From positions 17,919 through 81,918 of the forward strand of contig CALIDI010000017.1 in assembly GCA_938023035.1 (NCBI GenBank): 64,000 nt of DNA, read 5' to 3'. A model generated the notes under the pieces. It did no database searches. It worked only from the letters and a program-made list of their open reading frames with translations, and was not told where the DNA came from. The first letter of the stretch is position 1; each line of letters begins with the position of its first letter. Source of the DNA: an uncultured Leptolyngbyaceae cyanobacterium (GTDB lineage: Bacteria > Cyanobacteriota > Cyanobacteriia > Leptolyngbyales > Leptolyngbyaceae). This document shows, in pieces, positions 29,135-38,720 of this stretch. The translations under genes were made by a program, and so were the position numbers.

Positions 29135-29875
29135 AAACCCACATACGCAAGCGGGGGTGAAGTATTGGAGAGCACCGAAGAGGGCTGCATAGTGTCTGGT
29201 GGTTAAAACCGCGACGATAGGAGTCAAAATTCGCCGCTTTTATCTAGTCGAATCCTACCATCGCTTGCAAGAGACAGAGGTTTGGCTCTATCGCTGCGGC
29301 TGGAGTCGTCACGGCTCCTAAGAAACGAGCCTTTAAAGCAGCCTCTGGAAGACAGAAATTAGATCCGGTCAATAGTAAAGCAGAGCGGCTTGCACTCTAG
29401 GGGGGATCCAGTTAGTCAGAATTGCGACCGACCCCCACCCGCCCAGGGCTTAAGAATTCATTAACCCTTGCGTCAGCCAGCATCCTCACATATCTATTCA
29501 ATCTGCCTGGCATAGCTGTTGCCAGGGTTCTCATCGCAAGGTCAAGTCAAAAAGCCTAACCCAGCATTGGTGGTTAAGCACTGGGTTTTGTCCTAAGCTT
29601 TCGTCAGAAAGCAATCCATCGCTAGATCGCTCAAACTTCCCGCCGGACTGAGTCCCAAATTTTCTTGGGATACACTCTCAGCACCAGACAAACGCCAATA
29701 AAAAAGCAAAAACCTTTCTGCTTTTTTGCAGAGCCATTTAACCCCTCAGACAGGCATCAGGCTGCATCCCATGGCAAGCCACCCCTACGCCTAAACCATA
29801 GGGTAGTTGCCCCTTTGCTCTAGGGAAAAAACTCGTTATACTAAGCGTAGTCGTTACGAGTTTGTATAAAGTTTT
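29135..29875. other. Gap upstream of the NTRC gene, with a repeat copy and AT-rich hairpin
   Basis: About 740 bp. At 29554-29596 lies copy C3 of the 35-40 bp repeat (in this orientation CCCAGCATTGGTGGTTAAGC and then ACTGGGTTTTGTCCTAAG). At 29701-29727 AAAAAGCA and TGCTTTTT form an 8-bp stem followed by T, terminator-like but 570 bp from the upstream gene. Just before the NTRC ATG, ACTCGT and ACGAGT (29831-29861) form an inverted repeat in the probable promoter. Confidence 0.5.
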
Positions 29876-31243
29876 ATGACGAGCCTACCTGTTGAGAATC
29901 TGGTCATCATTGGTTCAGGGCCGGCTGGCTATACAGCTGCAATTTATGCCGCGCGAGCAAACCTGAAGCCATTTATGTTTGAGGGTTTTCAGGCAGGGGG
30001 GTTGCCTGGTGGACAGTTGATGACCACAACCGAAGTCGAAAATTTCCCTGGCTTTCCCGAAGGGATTACTGGGCCACAACTGATGGCTCGGATGAGAGCG
30101 CAGGCCGAGCGTTGGGGGGCCGAACTGGTTACCGAAGATGTCACTTCTGTGGATTTGAGCCAACGCCCCTTTGTGGTGCGATCTGAGGAGCGCGAGGTGA
30201 AGGCCCACAGTATTATCATTGCCACTGGGGCAACGGCCAAGCGACTTCACTTGCCCTCTGAGGCTGAGTATTGGAGCCGGGGAATTTCGGCCTGTGCTAT
30301 CTGTGATGGCGCTACGCCGATTTTTCGGGGCGCTCCCCTGGCGGTCGTCGGTGGTGGCGACAGTGCTGCCGAAGAAGCGATCTATCTAACCAAGTATGGC
30401 AAACACGTACATCTGTTAGTCCGCTCTGAGAAGATGCGTGCCAGTAAGGCGATGCAAGACCGCGTCTTGAATAACCCCAATATTACTGTGCATTGGCATA
30501 CTCAGCCAGTGGATGCAGTTGGTGAAAATGGGGTAATGACTGGGTTAAAGATCCGCAACAACCAAACCGGCGAAGAAAGCATGCTAGATGTAAAGGGTCT
30601 ATTTTACGCGATCGGCCATACCCCTAACACGGGCTTGTTTAAGGGGCAACTGGAGTTAGATGAGGTTGGCTATATCGTGACCCATCATGATGTCGCCACT
30701 AGTGTAGAAGGGGTATTTGCGGCGGGGGATGTGCAGGATCATGAGTATCGGCAGGCGATTTCGGCAGCCGGTACGGGTTGTATGGCGGCGTTGCTGGCCG
30801 AGCGTTGGCTGTCTGAGCATGGCCTGATCCAAGAGTTTCACCAAACAACCGAAGCAGAAACTCAGGTGGCTGAGCCGCCTGAGAAAAAGTCGGAAGCAAC
30901 CCAAGCTGATGAATTTGATATCACTCGCACACGTCACGAAGGTAGTTTCGCTTTACGCAAGCTTTACCATGAGAGCGATCGCCTGATCATGGTGAAATAT
31001 GCCTCGCCCCAATGTGGCCCGTGCCACACATTAAAGCCCATCTTGAATAAAGTTGTAGACGAGTTTGATGGCAAGATCCACTATGTCGAAATCGATATTG
31101 AGCAAGATCCTGATATAGCCGAAGCCGCTGGCGTTATAGGCACCCCAACAGTGCAATTCTTTAAAGCAAAGGAGAAAGTCGGTGAAATGCGAGGAGTCAA
31201 GCAGAAGAGTCAATACCGAGATCTGATTTCAGCGCACTTATAG
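29876..31243 (+). CDS. ntrC: NADPH-dependent thioredoxin reductase C (TrxR-Trx fusion)
   Basis: 455 residues. Residues 1-310 form a low-Mr thioredoxin reductase, with FAD-binding [10 protein letters not shown], the redox pair Cys140-Ala-Ile-Cys143 in SACAICDG, and the NADPH-binding [11 protein letters not shown] linker of about 35 residues leads to a thioredoxin domain with Cys380-Gly-Pro-Cys383. The fusion is the NTRC type of oxygenic phototrophs, which uses NADPH to reduce 2-Cys peroxiredoxin and other targets. The symbol here is the redox NTRC, not the nitrogen regulator. The motif is CGPC, as in plant NTRC. Confidence 0.95.
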   Translation: MTSLPVENLVIIGSGPAGYTAAIYAARANLKPFMFEGFQAGGLPGGQLMTTTEVENFPGFPEGITGPQLMARMRAQAERWGAELVTEDVTSVDLSQRPFVVRSEEREVKAHSIIIATGATAKRLHLPSEAEYWSRGISACAICDGATPIFRGAPLAVVGGGDSAAEEAIYLTKYGKHVHLLVRSEKMRASKAMQDRVLNNPNITVHWHTQPVDAVGENGVMTGLKIRNNQTGEESMLDVKGLFYAIGHTPNTGLFKGQLELDEVGYIVTHHDVATSVEGVFAAGDVQDHEYRQAISAAGTGCMAALLAERWLSEHGLIQEFHQTTEAETQVAEPPEKKSEATQADEFDITRTRHEGSFALRKLYHESDRLIMVKYASPQCGPCHTLKPILNKVVDEFDGKIHYVEIDIEQDPDIAEAAGVIGTPTVQFFKAKEKVGEMRGVKQKSQYRDLISAHL

Positions 31244-31488
31244 ATGCTAAAGTTGTGCGCCTTTTCGACGGGGTAAATCTTTCCAAAGGTACAGCCTAGA
31301 TAAAGATCAAAATCGCGAATTGAATCAATTGAAACACCAAAGACTCTATCCCAGAAACACGAGCACACACAGCCAGCCCTTCGTGTCCTCCAGGCATCTA
31401 GGATAAAGATTCAGGTATCAAACCCTGTTTCCGTAACCTTCACTTCTTGAGGCTAGCTGTCGGGTCAACTCACCACCAGACTGATCAC

Positions 31489-32703
31489 CTAGCCAATTTT
31501 CTGAGCCACCCTCATGGCTGCTGTGATCGCTCCTTCATGCAAACCATCCCCCAGGTAAGCCCCGGCATGATAGGTATAATTTTCGCCATTGGTGGCGATT
31601 ACCTCATCTCGATAGCGAAAAGCTTCGACAGTATAAAGAGGAGTATGGTGGGTCTGAGTATGAATGATCTGATCTGGCGAAATCAATTCCTCCAGGTTAA
31701 AGGCCAAACTGTAGGTCTGAGCCGGGGAGATGCCACAGAGCTGATTCAGGTAGGCATTGTATCCCCAGCCACGCCTAGTTTGAAAAAAGTCAAACTCAGA
31801 GGGGTGTCGGATACCATATTTGACATACATAGATACATCAGTATGCATTACAGTGGTGGCATAGTTGGCTTGCCAGCCTGAAAATCGTCGAACTTCAGCA
31901 TCCGTAGGGTCAGCTAAGAGTTTGATTACCTGGTCGGGTGGAGTTGCAAAGACCACGCGGTCAAAGTAGCGGGTCGTACTGTTGGCAAGTTGAATTTGGA
32001 CAGAATCCAATGTTCGAGTGATGGTAGTAATTTCAGTATTGAGAAAGACCTCACCCCGAAAGCGGTCTAATATTTTTTGAATGTAGGAATAGACTCCTCC
32101 TTTCACTCTTACCCAGTTGACGAAGATATAATCTCGCAGGGTCGGCAGGGCTAATTCTGCTGGGAAATTGTTGATCGCCTCAAAGGGCATAGAGTAGCTG
32201 TACATAGTCAGTAACTTAAGCCAGCAGTTGCGTAGGCAGGGTCGCCTTAGGTAATGCGCCAATGGGCGATCATAAAAATCCTGCATTTTGGCAAACCGAG
32301 TCATCACCCAAAAACCGGCTGAACGGGCATAAAGGGTATCAAGCCTGAGATATTCGATCCATCGCTGAAAGCCACTGAAGTTTTTTTGAATCATTCCTCC
32401 AGAAAGCACATGATGACCATTTTGTAAGAAAAGGGCTGAGCCAACACTAACGGGTTCTAAGTCAACCTTGAGTTCTTTCATTAAGGCCAGAAAGTTATGG
32501 AAAACGCAGGGAAATTCAAGCACCCCGCCTTCTAAAAACTCATCACAACTGGCATGATTCGGTTGAATGTTTTGATTGAGGGTGCGGATATGGCCGCCGA
32601 GCATCGGTTGTCTTTCAAACACTGTGACAGAGTGCCCCTGCTTATCCAGTAGATAAGCAGTCACCATACCGCTGGCGCCTCCTCCAATCACTGCTATTTT
32701 CAT
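31489..32703 (-). CDS. FAD-dependent amine-oxidase-like oxidoreductase
   Basis: 404 residues. The N-terminal dinucleotide fold KIAVIGGGASGMVTAYLLDKQGH and FERQPMLGGHI match the amine oxidase/phytoene desaturase superfamily, and DRVVFATPPDQVIKLL is the second typical region. It resembles the COG2907 group of predicted NAD/FAD proteins, often encoded near lipid- or carotenoid-modifying genes. The substrate is unknown. A CrtISO-like gene lies upstream on the same strand, with a MITE-like element in the gap, so the two were probably an operon. Confidence 0.82.
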   Translation of the reverse strand: MKIAVIGGGASGMVTAYLLDKQGHSVTVFERQPMLGGHIRTLNQNIQPNHASCDEFLEGGVLEFPCVFHNFLALMKELKVDLEPVSVGSALFLQNGHHVLSGGMIQKNFSGFQRWIEYLRLDTLYARSAGFWVMTRFAKMQDFYDRPLAHYLRRPCLRNCWLKLLTMYSYSMPFEAINNFPAELALPTLRDYIFVNWVRVKGGVYSYIQKILDRFRGEVFLNTEITTITRTLDSVQIQLANSTTRYFDRVVFATPPDQVIKLLADPTDAEVRRFSGWQANYATTVMHTDVSMYVKYGIRHPSEFDFFQTRRGWGYNAYLNQLCGISPAQTYSLAFNLEELISPDQIIHTQTHHTPLYTVEAFRYRDEVIATNGENYTYHAGAYLGDGLHEGAITAAMRVAQKIG

Positions 32704-32774
32704 CGTTCAAACAACTCATAGAGTGCTGTGAATCAAACCAGGTTTAGAGAATGCTTTGAGAGGCCTTCTGAACT

Positions 32775-32911
32775 GAGAGTATGTCACCTTTGCAGGCCCC
32801 CATCCCCCAGCCCCTTCTCCTAACCGGGGAGAAGGGGGGCCAAGCCATGTCAAAGTCTCTCTCCCAAATTGGGAAAGGGGTTTAGAGTGAGGGCAAGAGT
32901 GACATGCACCC
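32775..32911. mobile_element. MITE-like element A1 with 9-bp target duplication
   Basis: About 137 bp. The left end AGAGTATGTCACCTTTGC and the inverted right end GGGTGCATGTCACTCTTGC are imperfect terminal repeats. TTCTGAACT flanks it on both sides (32766-32774 and 32912-32920). The inside holds a strong CCCCTTCTCC…GGAGAAGGGG hairpin and no ORF. The right end forms the last codons and stop of the CrtISO-like gene. Related copies are at 34.8 and 54.6 kb. Confidence 0.75.
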
Positions 32912-34453
32912 TTCTGAACTTTTTCCTAAAATTAAGTCTCTTGATAAGGTTTGATAGAGCAGTGCGCCGGTCCAAAAAGTAGCAGCGAAGCCAGGGTAGC
33001 CTGATGAAGCATTGCAAAAATAGAAGTTTTTGAGAGAAGACTGGTAGTTCAATCGGCCTAGCCCCATGTTGCGGGGAGTCAAACTCGAACCATAGGAATT
33101 ACCATTTGGACACCAGCAAAATCGCTCATTTGTTGTGGGGCTACCCGTAATCTTAAAGATAAGGTGCTTTCTAAAATTTGGAACATACTGTTGTTCAACA
33201 ATGTTCAGAATTGATTCTAAGATTTCGGCTTTTTTCTGGTAATACGCTTTGCGATCGCGATCGCGCAGTTGCTTGAAGTAAGCATAGTTTGCCACTGTTA
33301 GGAACTCAACAATTTGGCAATCTTCTGGACAATCTCGTTTTTTTTCAGTGAGTAGGGTCGGGGTTGTGATTGCAAAACTTGGGTTAGAAAAGTCATGCTT
33401 TTCATACATCTGCTGAAAGGCTTGGTTTAAATCGTGATGACCGCTATGAAACGTATTCCATCGACCAAAGCCGTAGTCTCGCAAATCCAAGTCTTTAACG
33501 ACGCAGTAGGCCATATAGTTTGAAGGAGAATAGTCATAATTTAGTTTCTGGCGAATCGCGCGGGAGAAGTGCTCAAGCCCAATCATTTTGGCTGCTTTTT
33601 GCGGGTCGATGTTGCAGATAATGGTGTCAGCGGTGAATTCTTGGGTTCGTTTGCGGATGAGATCGCGAGCCTTGACCCCCATAATCCGACGATCTTTGCA
33701 GACAAAATCAGTCACTTCACAATTGAGCCGCACCTCACCCCCATGGTCAGAAATGACTTGAACAAGCGAATCAATCACATGCTCAAAATGTTGAGTAGGG
33801 TAAAAAGCCCCCTGTTGATAGCCCGTAAATAAAATTACCCAGGCATAGAAGGAGAGTTGATCGGGCGGCAATAAAAAATCAGGCCACTGTAATGCCAGCA
33901 GGGTTTGGGCTGCTTGCGGCAGCTTAAATTTATCAAAAACTTGCTGTAACGTACTGTTGAGATACTGCATCGCCGTTAAAACAGCCCCGCCATGTTGCAG
34001 CAAATCGACCGGGCGAACTGGAGGAGACAACTGTTGCAGTCCTTGACTCGTCCTTTGAACTTCTTCCACAAATCGACGAATCGATGCCACATCCTGGGGA
34101 AATAGCTGAGAGAGTCGGCGAATCAGCTCTTGCGAGTCTGAAGGGATATTAAGCGCATAACCTGGCATTCTCATGTGATCAAACCCATCCGGGTCGTATC
34201 GTTCAAAGGTGACCGCTTGATCTAAATTGAGTTTCTTTAGAACTCGATGAACTGTATGACCTTCTCCACAATCCCAAACATAGTGAAGTTGGGCATTAAA
34301 TGTATATTTCTTCGCCATGGTAAATGTGTGCCCAAAGCCACCGGGATGCTCATGGGCTTCTAAAACTTGTACGGTCTTACCAGATTTTGCCATCAGAGCA
34401 CTAAAGACCAGTGCTGATAAGCCACTCCCTAAAACCAGGTAATCTGTTTTCAT
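32882..34453 (-). CDS. CrtISO/phytoene-desaturase-like FAD oxidoreductase with element-derived C-terminus
   Basis: 523 residues from ATG 34453, preceded by AAGGAA. The N-terminus DYLVLGSGLSALVFSALMAKSGK, the EAHEHPGGFGHTF motif, and the C-terminal NASSGYPGFAATFWTGALLY place it with carotenoid isomerase and retinol 13,14-reductase-type enzymes. The substrate could be a carotenoid or another polyene lipid. The last eight or nine residues (GCMSLLPSL) and the stop come from MITE A1. Beyond the element the old frame can be followed from the target duplication, S-S-E-G-L-S-K-H-S-L-N-L-V, to TGA. The change is confined to the extreme C-terminus, so the enzyme may still work. Confidence 0.85.
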   Translation of the reverse strand: MKTDYLVLGSGLSALVFSALMAKSGKTVQVLEAHEHPGGFGHTFTMAKKYTFNAQLHYVWDCGEGHTVHRVLKKLNLDQAVTFERYDPDGFDHMRMPGYALNIPSDSQELIRRLSQLFPQDVASIRRFVEEVQRTSQGLQQLSPPVRPVDLLQHGGAVLTAMQYLNSTLQQVFDKFKLPQAAQTLLALQWPDFLLPPDQLSFYAWVILFTGYQQGAFYPTQHFEHVIDSLVQVISDHGGEVRLNCEVTDFVCKDRRIMGVKARDLIRKRTQEFTADTIICNIDPQKAAKMIGLEHFSRAIRQKLNYDYSPSNYMAYCVVKDLDLRDYGFGRWNTFHSGHHDLNQAFQQMYEKHDFSNPSFAITTPTLLTEKKRDCPEDCQIVEFLTVANYAYFKQLRDRDRKAYYQKKAEILESILNIVEQQYVPNFRKHLIFKITGSPTTNERFCWCPNGNSYGSSLTPRNMGLGRLNYQSSLKNFYFCNASSGYPGFAATFWTGALLYQTLSRDLILGKSSEGCMSLLPSL

Positions 34454-34799
34454 CGTGCACTTCCTTATACAAAGTCTGTAGAGACAAAGACCCACCCGCC
34501 TGCGAACCTTTGGGAATGTAGTCACTATCGCGATCGAGGCTATTCTGCTATTTGTCAACCAGGCAGCCTTCACACGGTGTGGACGATCTGGTCGGCAATT
34601 CTGGGCCTAGATTTTGGCGCGGTAATGGAGCTTGAAGGAAAATGTGGAATTCACAAATGAGGGGAGGGTTAATCTGCTCTTTGGGCAGATTCTCAGCAAA
34701 CAGGGTCGTAAGAGATGTTGGGCTTGACCTTACTTCAATCTTCTCATGCTTTGCTTTAACCAAAGCCTGGGATGGGCGATCGCTCAGAGAGAAAACTAA

Positions 34800-35110
34800 A
34801 GAGTCTGTCACCTTGGCATGCCCTTATTCCCCAGCCCTTCTACTAGGTTGGGAGAAGGGGAGCCGAGCCATCTCAAAGTCCTTCTCCCAAATTGGGAGAG
34901 GGATTTAGGGTGAGGGCAAAAGCTGATTGACTGACAAAAACTGGGCACCGGGTGGTTGAAACCGTTGCGGCATCAACGCAGTCGGCCTCCGCTAGCTTTC
35001 TACCCTTACCGAGAACCTGCGCAGGCGGGTTTTGCCTCTGTAGGCGCGGCTTCGAGCCGCCAACACAAAAAGTTTTGTCAGTCAGCAAGGGGCAAAAGTG
35101 ACATGCACCC
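34800..35110. mobile_element. MITE-like element A2, split by a second element
   Basis: The left part (34800-34922) opens with AGAGTCTGTCACC and carries the CCCTTCTACTAGGTTGGGAG hairpin core; the right part (35090-35110) ends in AAAAGTGACATGCACCC like A1. The flanks GAAAACTAA (34791-34799) and GAAAGCTAA (35111-35119) look like an old target duplication with one change. The two parts are separated by element B at 34923-35089. No ORF belongs to it. Confidence 0.65.
34923..35089. mobile_element. MITE-like element B, nested in A2
   Basis: 167 bp, inserted in A2 with a perfect 9-bp target duplication GGGCAAAAG (34914-34922 and 35090-35098). The ends are inverted repeats: CTGATTGACTGACAAAAACT on the left and, read inwards on the other strand, CTTGCTGACTGACAAAACT on the right. 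No coding capacity. No second copy is seen in the window, so the family cannot be named. Confidence 0.7.
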
Positions 35111-35120
35111 GAAAGCTAAA

Positions 35121-35882
35121 ACATGCGGAGCAGAAGCTTCGCATGGCTCGTAGCACCAGAGCGCAGCCAACCTCGAGCTTCTGAGTAATGTTTTATTTGA
35201 AGCTTGAAACAACGCAGTCTTCTACTAATACCAATTTCAACAAAAAATACAGTAGCTACCTAATTAAACGCTTGGCGATACCAGACTGCTACTAGCAAAA
35301 AATCGCAAATTGTTCGACACGCTCACTACGAATTCAAAATCCAAGGTTATGTAAACCATGCCCTCATGTAGTTATTACACGGAGCCGTCGTTCGTCCAAT
35401 AGTCGTTATTCTAACAAAATGAAGAATTACGGCTTCTCCCTTGGCGAAACAGTTCACGCTCTATGGTGCCCCGCAAAACGACCAACCATCGTACTCACTC
35501 AGTTGTATGAGTGGGGTCGAGCCTAGGACAACAAGGCGGAAATTTCTAGACTCATCTAAGCCACCCGCAGCCCCTAGCCTCTGAATCCCATCGAGGCAGG
35601 GATAGGGGTAGGAGTGAGAGCAGATAGACTGCTGCCTTTACTAGGTTGAAAGTCGGTGAGTCAGTTATCTGGGGGTGCCTGACCGTTGAAAAAATTGCCT
35701 AGAATGCCTGTTTTTTTGATTCAATTCTAATAAGCAATGCTACATTAGCTGCAACCGCTATATTCAGCGCGAACTTCACCCTGCTCCGCTACCCCTTGCC
35801 AAGGGAGAAAATTGGTAATCTTGGGGCATTCTAACTAACTGGAGCGAGTATACTATGCCAACGATGCAATGGAGCTAAGACC
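35121..35882. other. Gap downstream of the nested elements
   Basis: About 760 bp with many stops in all frames; no gene or clear structure. With the elements it makes the 34454-35882 stretch one of the longest non-coding regions of the window. Confidence 0.4.
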
Positions 35883-36431
35883 GTGAGTACCCCCGATCGC
35901 CAAACCCTGCAAAATCTTAATGCTGAGGTTGCCCGTTTGCGCGAAGAGTTGCAAATGCGCGATAGTCTTGTGCAACAGCTATCCCAAGAGCTATTTCGGC
36001 TGGTGAAAGGCAATGCCAATTTCTTGCCTAGCCCAGAAGTTTCTGAACGCCACCAAGCCGAAGTTAGGGCCTTGCGAGAGCAACTACAAGGTGTGGAGCA
36101 ACAGGTTAGTTTTTATCAGCAGCAAATCTCCGACCGAGATGTTGAGATCTATCAACTACGCCAAACTGTCCAGGAACTCACGGATCGCTCCCGCATGCTA
36201 GAGCAGGTGGTGCAGGAATTACCCCGAATTTATCGACAAAAATTTGCTGAGCGAATGGCCCCAGTCCGTGAAAAAGTCGCTTCCCTGCAACGAGAAAATC
36301 GGCAGCTTCATGCTGAGTTGCAAAGCGTTAGCTATCGACTCGCCGTTCGGACTCGCCGTACAGCCAGTCTGGATTTGCCTAACTTTTCCAGAAATCGTGA
36401 AGCACTGCTGCCTAGCTTAGGAAATGCTTAG
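35883..36431 (+). CDS. Coiled-coil protein, cyanobacterial, unknown
   Basis: 182 residues, start GTG 35883. Residues 8-155 are almost wholly heptad-like and charged (LNAEVARLREELQMRDSLVQQL, LREQLQGVEQQVSFYQQQI, VREKVASLQRENRQLHAELQ), which predicts a long coiled coil. The last 30 residues are basic and not coiled. No enzyme motif. It could be a scaffold or division-related protein; the function is not evident. It converges on the GT25 gene, 11 bp away. Confidence 0.7.
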   Translation: MSTPDRQTLQNLNAEVARLREELQMRDSLVQQLSQELFRLVKGNANFLPSPEVSERHQAEVRALREQLQGVEQQVSFYQQQISDRDVEIYQLRQTVQELTDRSRMLEQVVQELPRIYRQKFAERMAPVREKVASLQRENRQLHAELQSVSYRLAVRTRRTASLDLPNFSRNREALLPSLGNA

Positions 36432-36442
36432 CAAAAACAAAC

Positions 36443-37174
36443 TTAGCCGCTCAAGCGCCAAAGCTCGTCACGAACGGAGCGAGCCAATGATACCAATGGT
36501 TTAGTTAAAGTCATGCGGTCGTACCAGTGGCCTCCAGCCAAGCTGCTGGGCGACCCCTTTTGACTGGATAGGTTAGGGTTACTCACCAGGCACACTACCT
36601 CTGGATGAAATTGACGAAATAGGGTAAGCGCTCCATCAATGTAGAGTCGCCCTCCTCTCGGATCTCCAGGGGGGTTTGTGAGTGTCTCCTCCAAATAAGC
36701 AACGAGCTGACGCAGAATGCGCCCATGGACACAGTAGCAATGGGCCCAGATAAAATACCGGCTCCATGGCACCAGCCCATGCGGATGGGGGCGTAGCTCA
36801 GCGGGCTTAATCGAGTGGCCCAAGTAACATAAATCCCAGTTGTCCTGGCGCAGTCGCTCGACTAGTTGCATTTGTTCCTGCGGTTGTCGAAGTCGGTGTC
36901 GAAATATCGCATCGTCTTCCAGGATCCAGATGCGTTCTAGTCCGTCTTTTAGAGATTCTTGCAAAATTCCCAGGTGGCTAAGAAAGTTACCGTACACTCC
37001 AGTCGATGGAAACCCATTTCGATCCTGAGGGCGCGGTGCTTCGGGGATTCGCACTTTGGGAGAATCTATACGAATGCCAATCTGACTAAGTTCACGGCGT
37101 AGAGCTTGGTACCGATCGGTGCGCTCTGGCAGATGAATAATATAAAGACGATCAAAATAATCAATGAGGCGCAT
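36443..37174 (-). CDS. Glycosyltransferase family 25 protein
   Basis: 243 residues from ATG 37174. LYIIHLPERTDRYQALRREL at the N-terminus, GNFLSHLGILQESLKDG, and the acidic WILEDDAIF motif (EDD) are typical of GT25 (LPS/LOS galactosyltransferase-like) enzymes. It probably transfers a sugar to a surface glycan or lipid; donor and acceptor are not known. There is a later region GGRLYIDGALTLFRQ and no membrane helix, so it should be cytosolic or peripheral. Confidence 0.8.
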   Translation of the reverse strand: MRLIDYFDRLYIIHLPERTDRYQALRRELSQIGIRIDSPKVRIPEAPRPQDRNGFPSTGVYGNFLSHLGILQESLKDGLERIWILEDDAIFRHRLRQPQEQMQLVERLRQDNWDLCYLGHSIKPAELRPHPHGLVPWSRYFIWAHCYCVHGRILRQLVAYLEETLTNPPGDPRGGRLYIDGALTLFRQFHPEVVCLVSNPNLSSQKGSPSSLAGGHWYDRMTLTKPLVSLARSVRDELWRLSG

Positions 37175-37437
37175 GCGCTCACTCTTTGGCTTGGTTATTA
37201 CGCTCACTATTATCCTGCGACTCGATTAAGCGTTACAGAACCAATTAAAGAACTCAACCAATCTTAAAGCTAGTAGACTAAGGCACTAAAAACTTGGCTG
37301 CTCTTTCTCAGGTAGGGAGAGGAGCCTAGATTTACCCATCTTTCTTCCATTATGGAAGAAGGAACTAAGGAACCATAGAATAAAGATGGCGCAGGACAAC
37401 CTAGTAATCTTTGCCCTTCTGCGCGAAACCCTTAAAA

Positions 37438-37509
37438 CTGGGGCGCTAGGATTCGAACCTAGGAATGGCGGGACCAAAACCCGCTGCCTTACCGCTTGGC
37501 GACGCCCCA
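37438..37509 (-). tRNA. trnQ: tRNA-Gln (UUG)
   Basis: The minus strand folds as a 72-nt tRNA. The acceptor stem TGGGGCG pairs with CGCCCCA and is followed by discriminator G, the anticodon stem GCGGG/CCCGC encloses TTTTGGT (anticodon TTG), and the T arm has GGTTCGAATCC. CCA is not encoded. In cyanobacteria this tRNA is charged with Glu and amidated by GatCAB; gatC and gltX are in the same window. Confidence 0.95.
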
Positions 37510-37900
37510 TTACCTTTGTATTGCCTATAGTAACAGCTAGTACCGGTGCGATGTCAAGAAGTTTGAAGGGAATGTTTTGCCAGATAGGATTCATTGGCTC
37601 CTGAGTCCCCAATGGACTGAGTCAGTAGAAATGAGGGACGAGAAGAAGTACCTACACCCCTTAACCAGTGATGGACTGAGCACCCTGGCGATCGCCATAA
37701 CGTTAAGAAATACTGAAAAAGGTTGAGAATCACTGCGTTTCGTTTGGGGCGATCGCCCTCAAGGGAAATTTGAAAAAAGAGAGAACCGCATTCCCTGATC
37801 CGACTGGCTAACCATCAGGTTCGTCTAGGTCTGAGACCGTATTGCAGAGAGGGGTACGCCTTTTTCTCACGAAACTACACCTCATAGGGGGCATGATGCC
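37510..37900. other. Gap between tRNA-Gln and the phycobiliprotein-like gene
   Basis: 391 bp, no ORF of note; two HIP1-like GGCGATCGCC sites. It should contain the promoter of the plus-strand gene and of the minus-strand tRNA. Confidence 0.35.
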
Positions 37901-38374
37901 ATGCAAATGCTAAACCACACGTTAGAACGGGCGATCGCCACCGCAGATGGGCGCTACCTAGCCAGCCAGGAATTGATGCCAATTGAGCAGTATGTTCAAA
38001 CCTATCGGACACGCCTGGAGGCCTACCAGTACCTGCGTGACAACAGTGATAAGTTGGTGCTTTTGGCTTTGCGTAAACTGGCCCAAGTTCACCCTGAGCT
38101 GATTCAACAGCATGGCTCTCGCTGTAAGTACGATATGGGCGAGGTATTGCGTTATATTGCCCTATCGGTGTTACGGGATGATGAAACCTTCTTTAGAGAG
38201 CAAATGATGTCATGGTTAGACACCATCTTAGTTGCCCATAAGCGCCATGCCCATTGCGTTGTTGCCTATGTTGCACTGCAAGACGCTATCACGGCTGCAT
38301 TCCCAGCACACGTTGTACCTTTTGTGCGCCCTTACCTGGAGATTGTGCTGCAATCCTTACAGTCTCACGCTTAA
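37901..38374 (+). CDS. Phycobilisome-type (allophycocyanin-like) orphan subunit
   Basis: 157 residues, the size of phycobiliprotein alpha or beta subunits. The N-terminal ADGRYLASQELMPIEQYVQ aligns with the ADAEARYLSPGELDRIKAFV of allophycocyanin, and the later part has the globin-like helix pattern. Cys75-Lys-Tyr-Asp78, followed by the MGEVLRY stretch, has the spacing of the bilin attachment site C-x-x-D…LRY, so a covalent bilin is possible. It is too divergent to be ApcA, ApcB, ApcD, ApcF or a phycocyanin. There is no partner subunit here; a phycobilisome linker gene follows 346 bp downstream. Role unknown. Confidence 0.82.
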   Translation: MQMLNHTLERAIATADGRYLASQELMPIEQYVQTYRTRLEAYQYLRDNSDKLVLLALRKLAQVHPELIQQHGSRCKYDMGEVLRYIALSVLRDDETFFREQMMSWLDTILVAHKRHAHCVVAYVALQDAITAAFPAHVVPFVRPYLEIVLQSLQSHA

Positions 38375-38720
38375 GTGTTGAGACTCTTTGACCTGCCAAA
38401 ATTTTCCTGACAGAGCACTCGGCCGAACCTAAACGTTGGTTGCCATCAAAACCCTGATCAGTCAGTAGTCCCAATCAACAGCAAACAGGGAAGAGTAGAG
38501 GTTGCACCCCTGTGGAGGGAGTTCCACTCCCTTCACCTCCGAAATCAGCTTCAATTTAATTGCGCCCAGATCCTTAGTCACTTAACGTTTCCATTCAGTT
38601 CACCCTAGCATCTAGCAACGGCCCCATACTTACCCTGAGGGAACCAGTTTCCTTATGTGCCCTGGAATGCTTCTTATCCTTTTCCTCAGATGTTTGTTCA
38701 TCCCTTTGAGGATTCTGAAA
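38375..38720. other. Gap with a small GC-rich hairpin
   Basis: 346 bp. GTAGAGGTT at 38495 and the hairpin AGGGAGT-TCC-ACTCCCT at 38516-38532 resemble the structure at 4670-4705. It could end the upstream transcript, but no T-run follows. Confidence 0.4.

Noticed and set aside
29701..29727. AAAAAGCA…TGCTTTTTT as a gene terminator
   Set aside because: The stem is weak and AT-only at its base, and lies 570 bp from the nearest upstream gene end; noted only as part of the gap.
34548..34811. Open frame of 87 codons upstream of the CrtISO-like gene
   Set aside because: It begins inside the left end of element A2 and has no recognisable content; considered chance.
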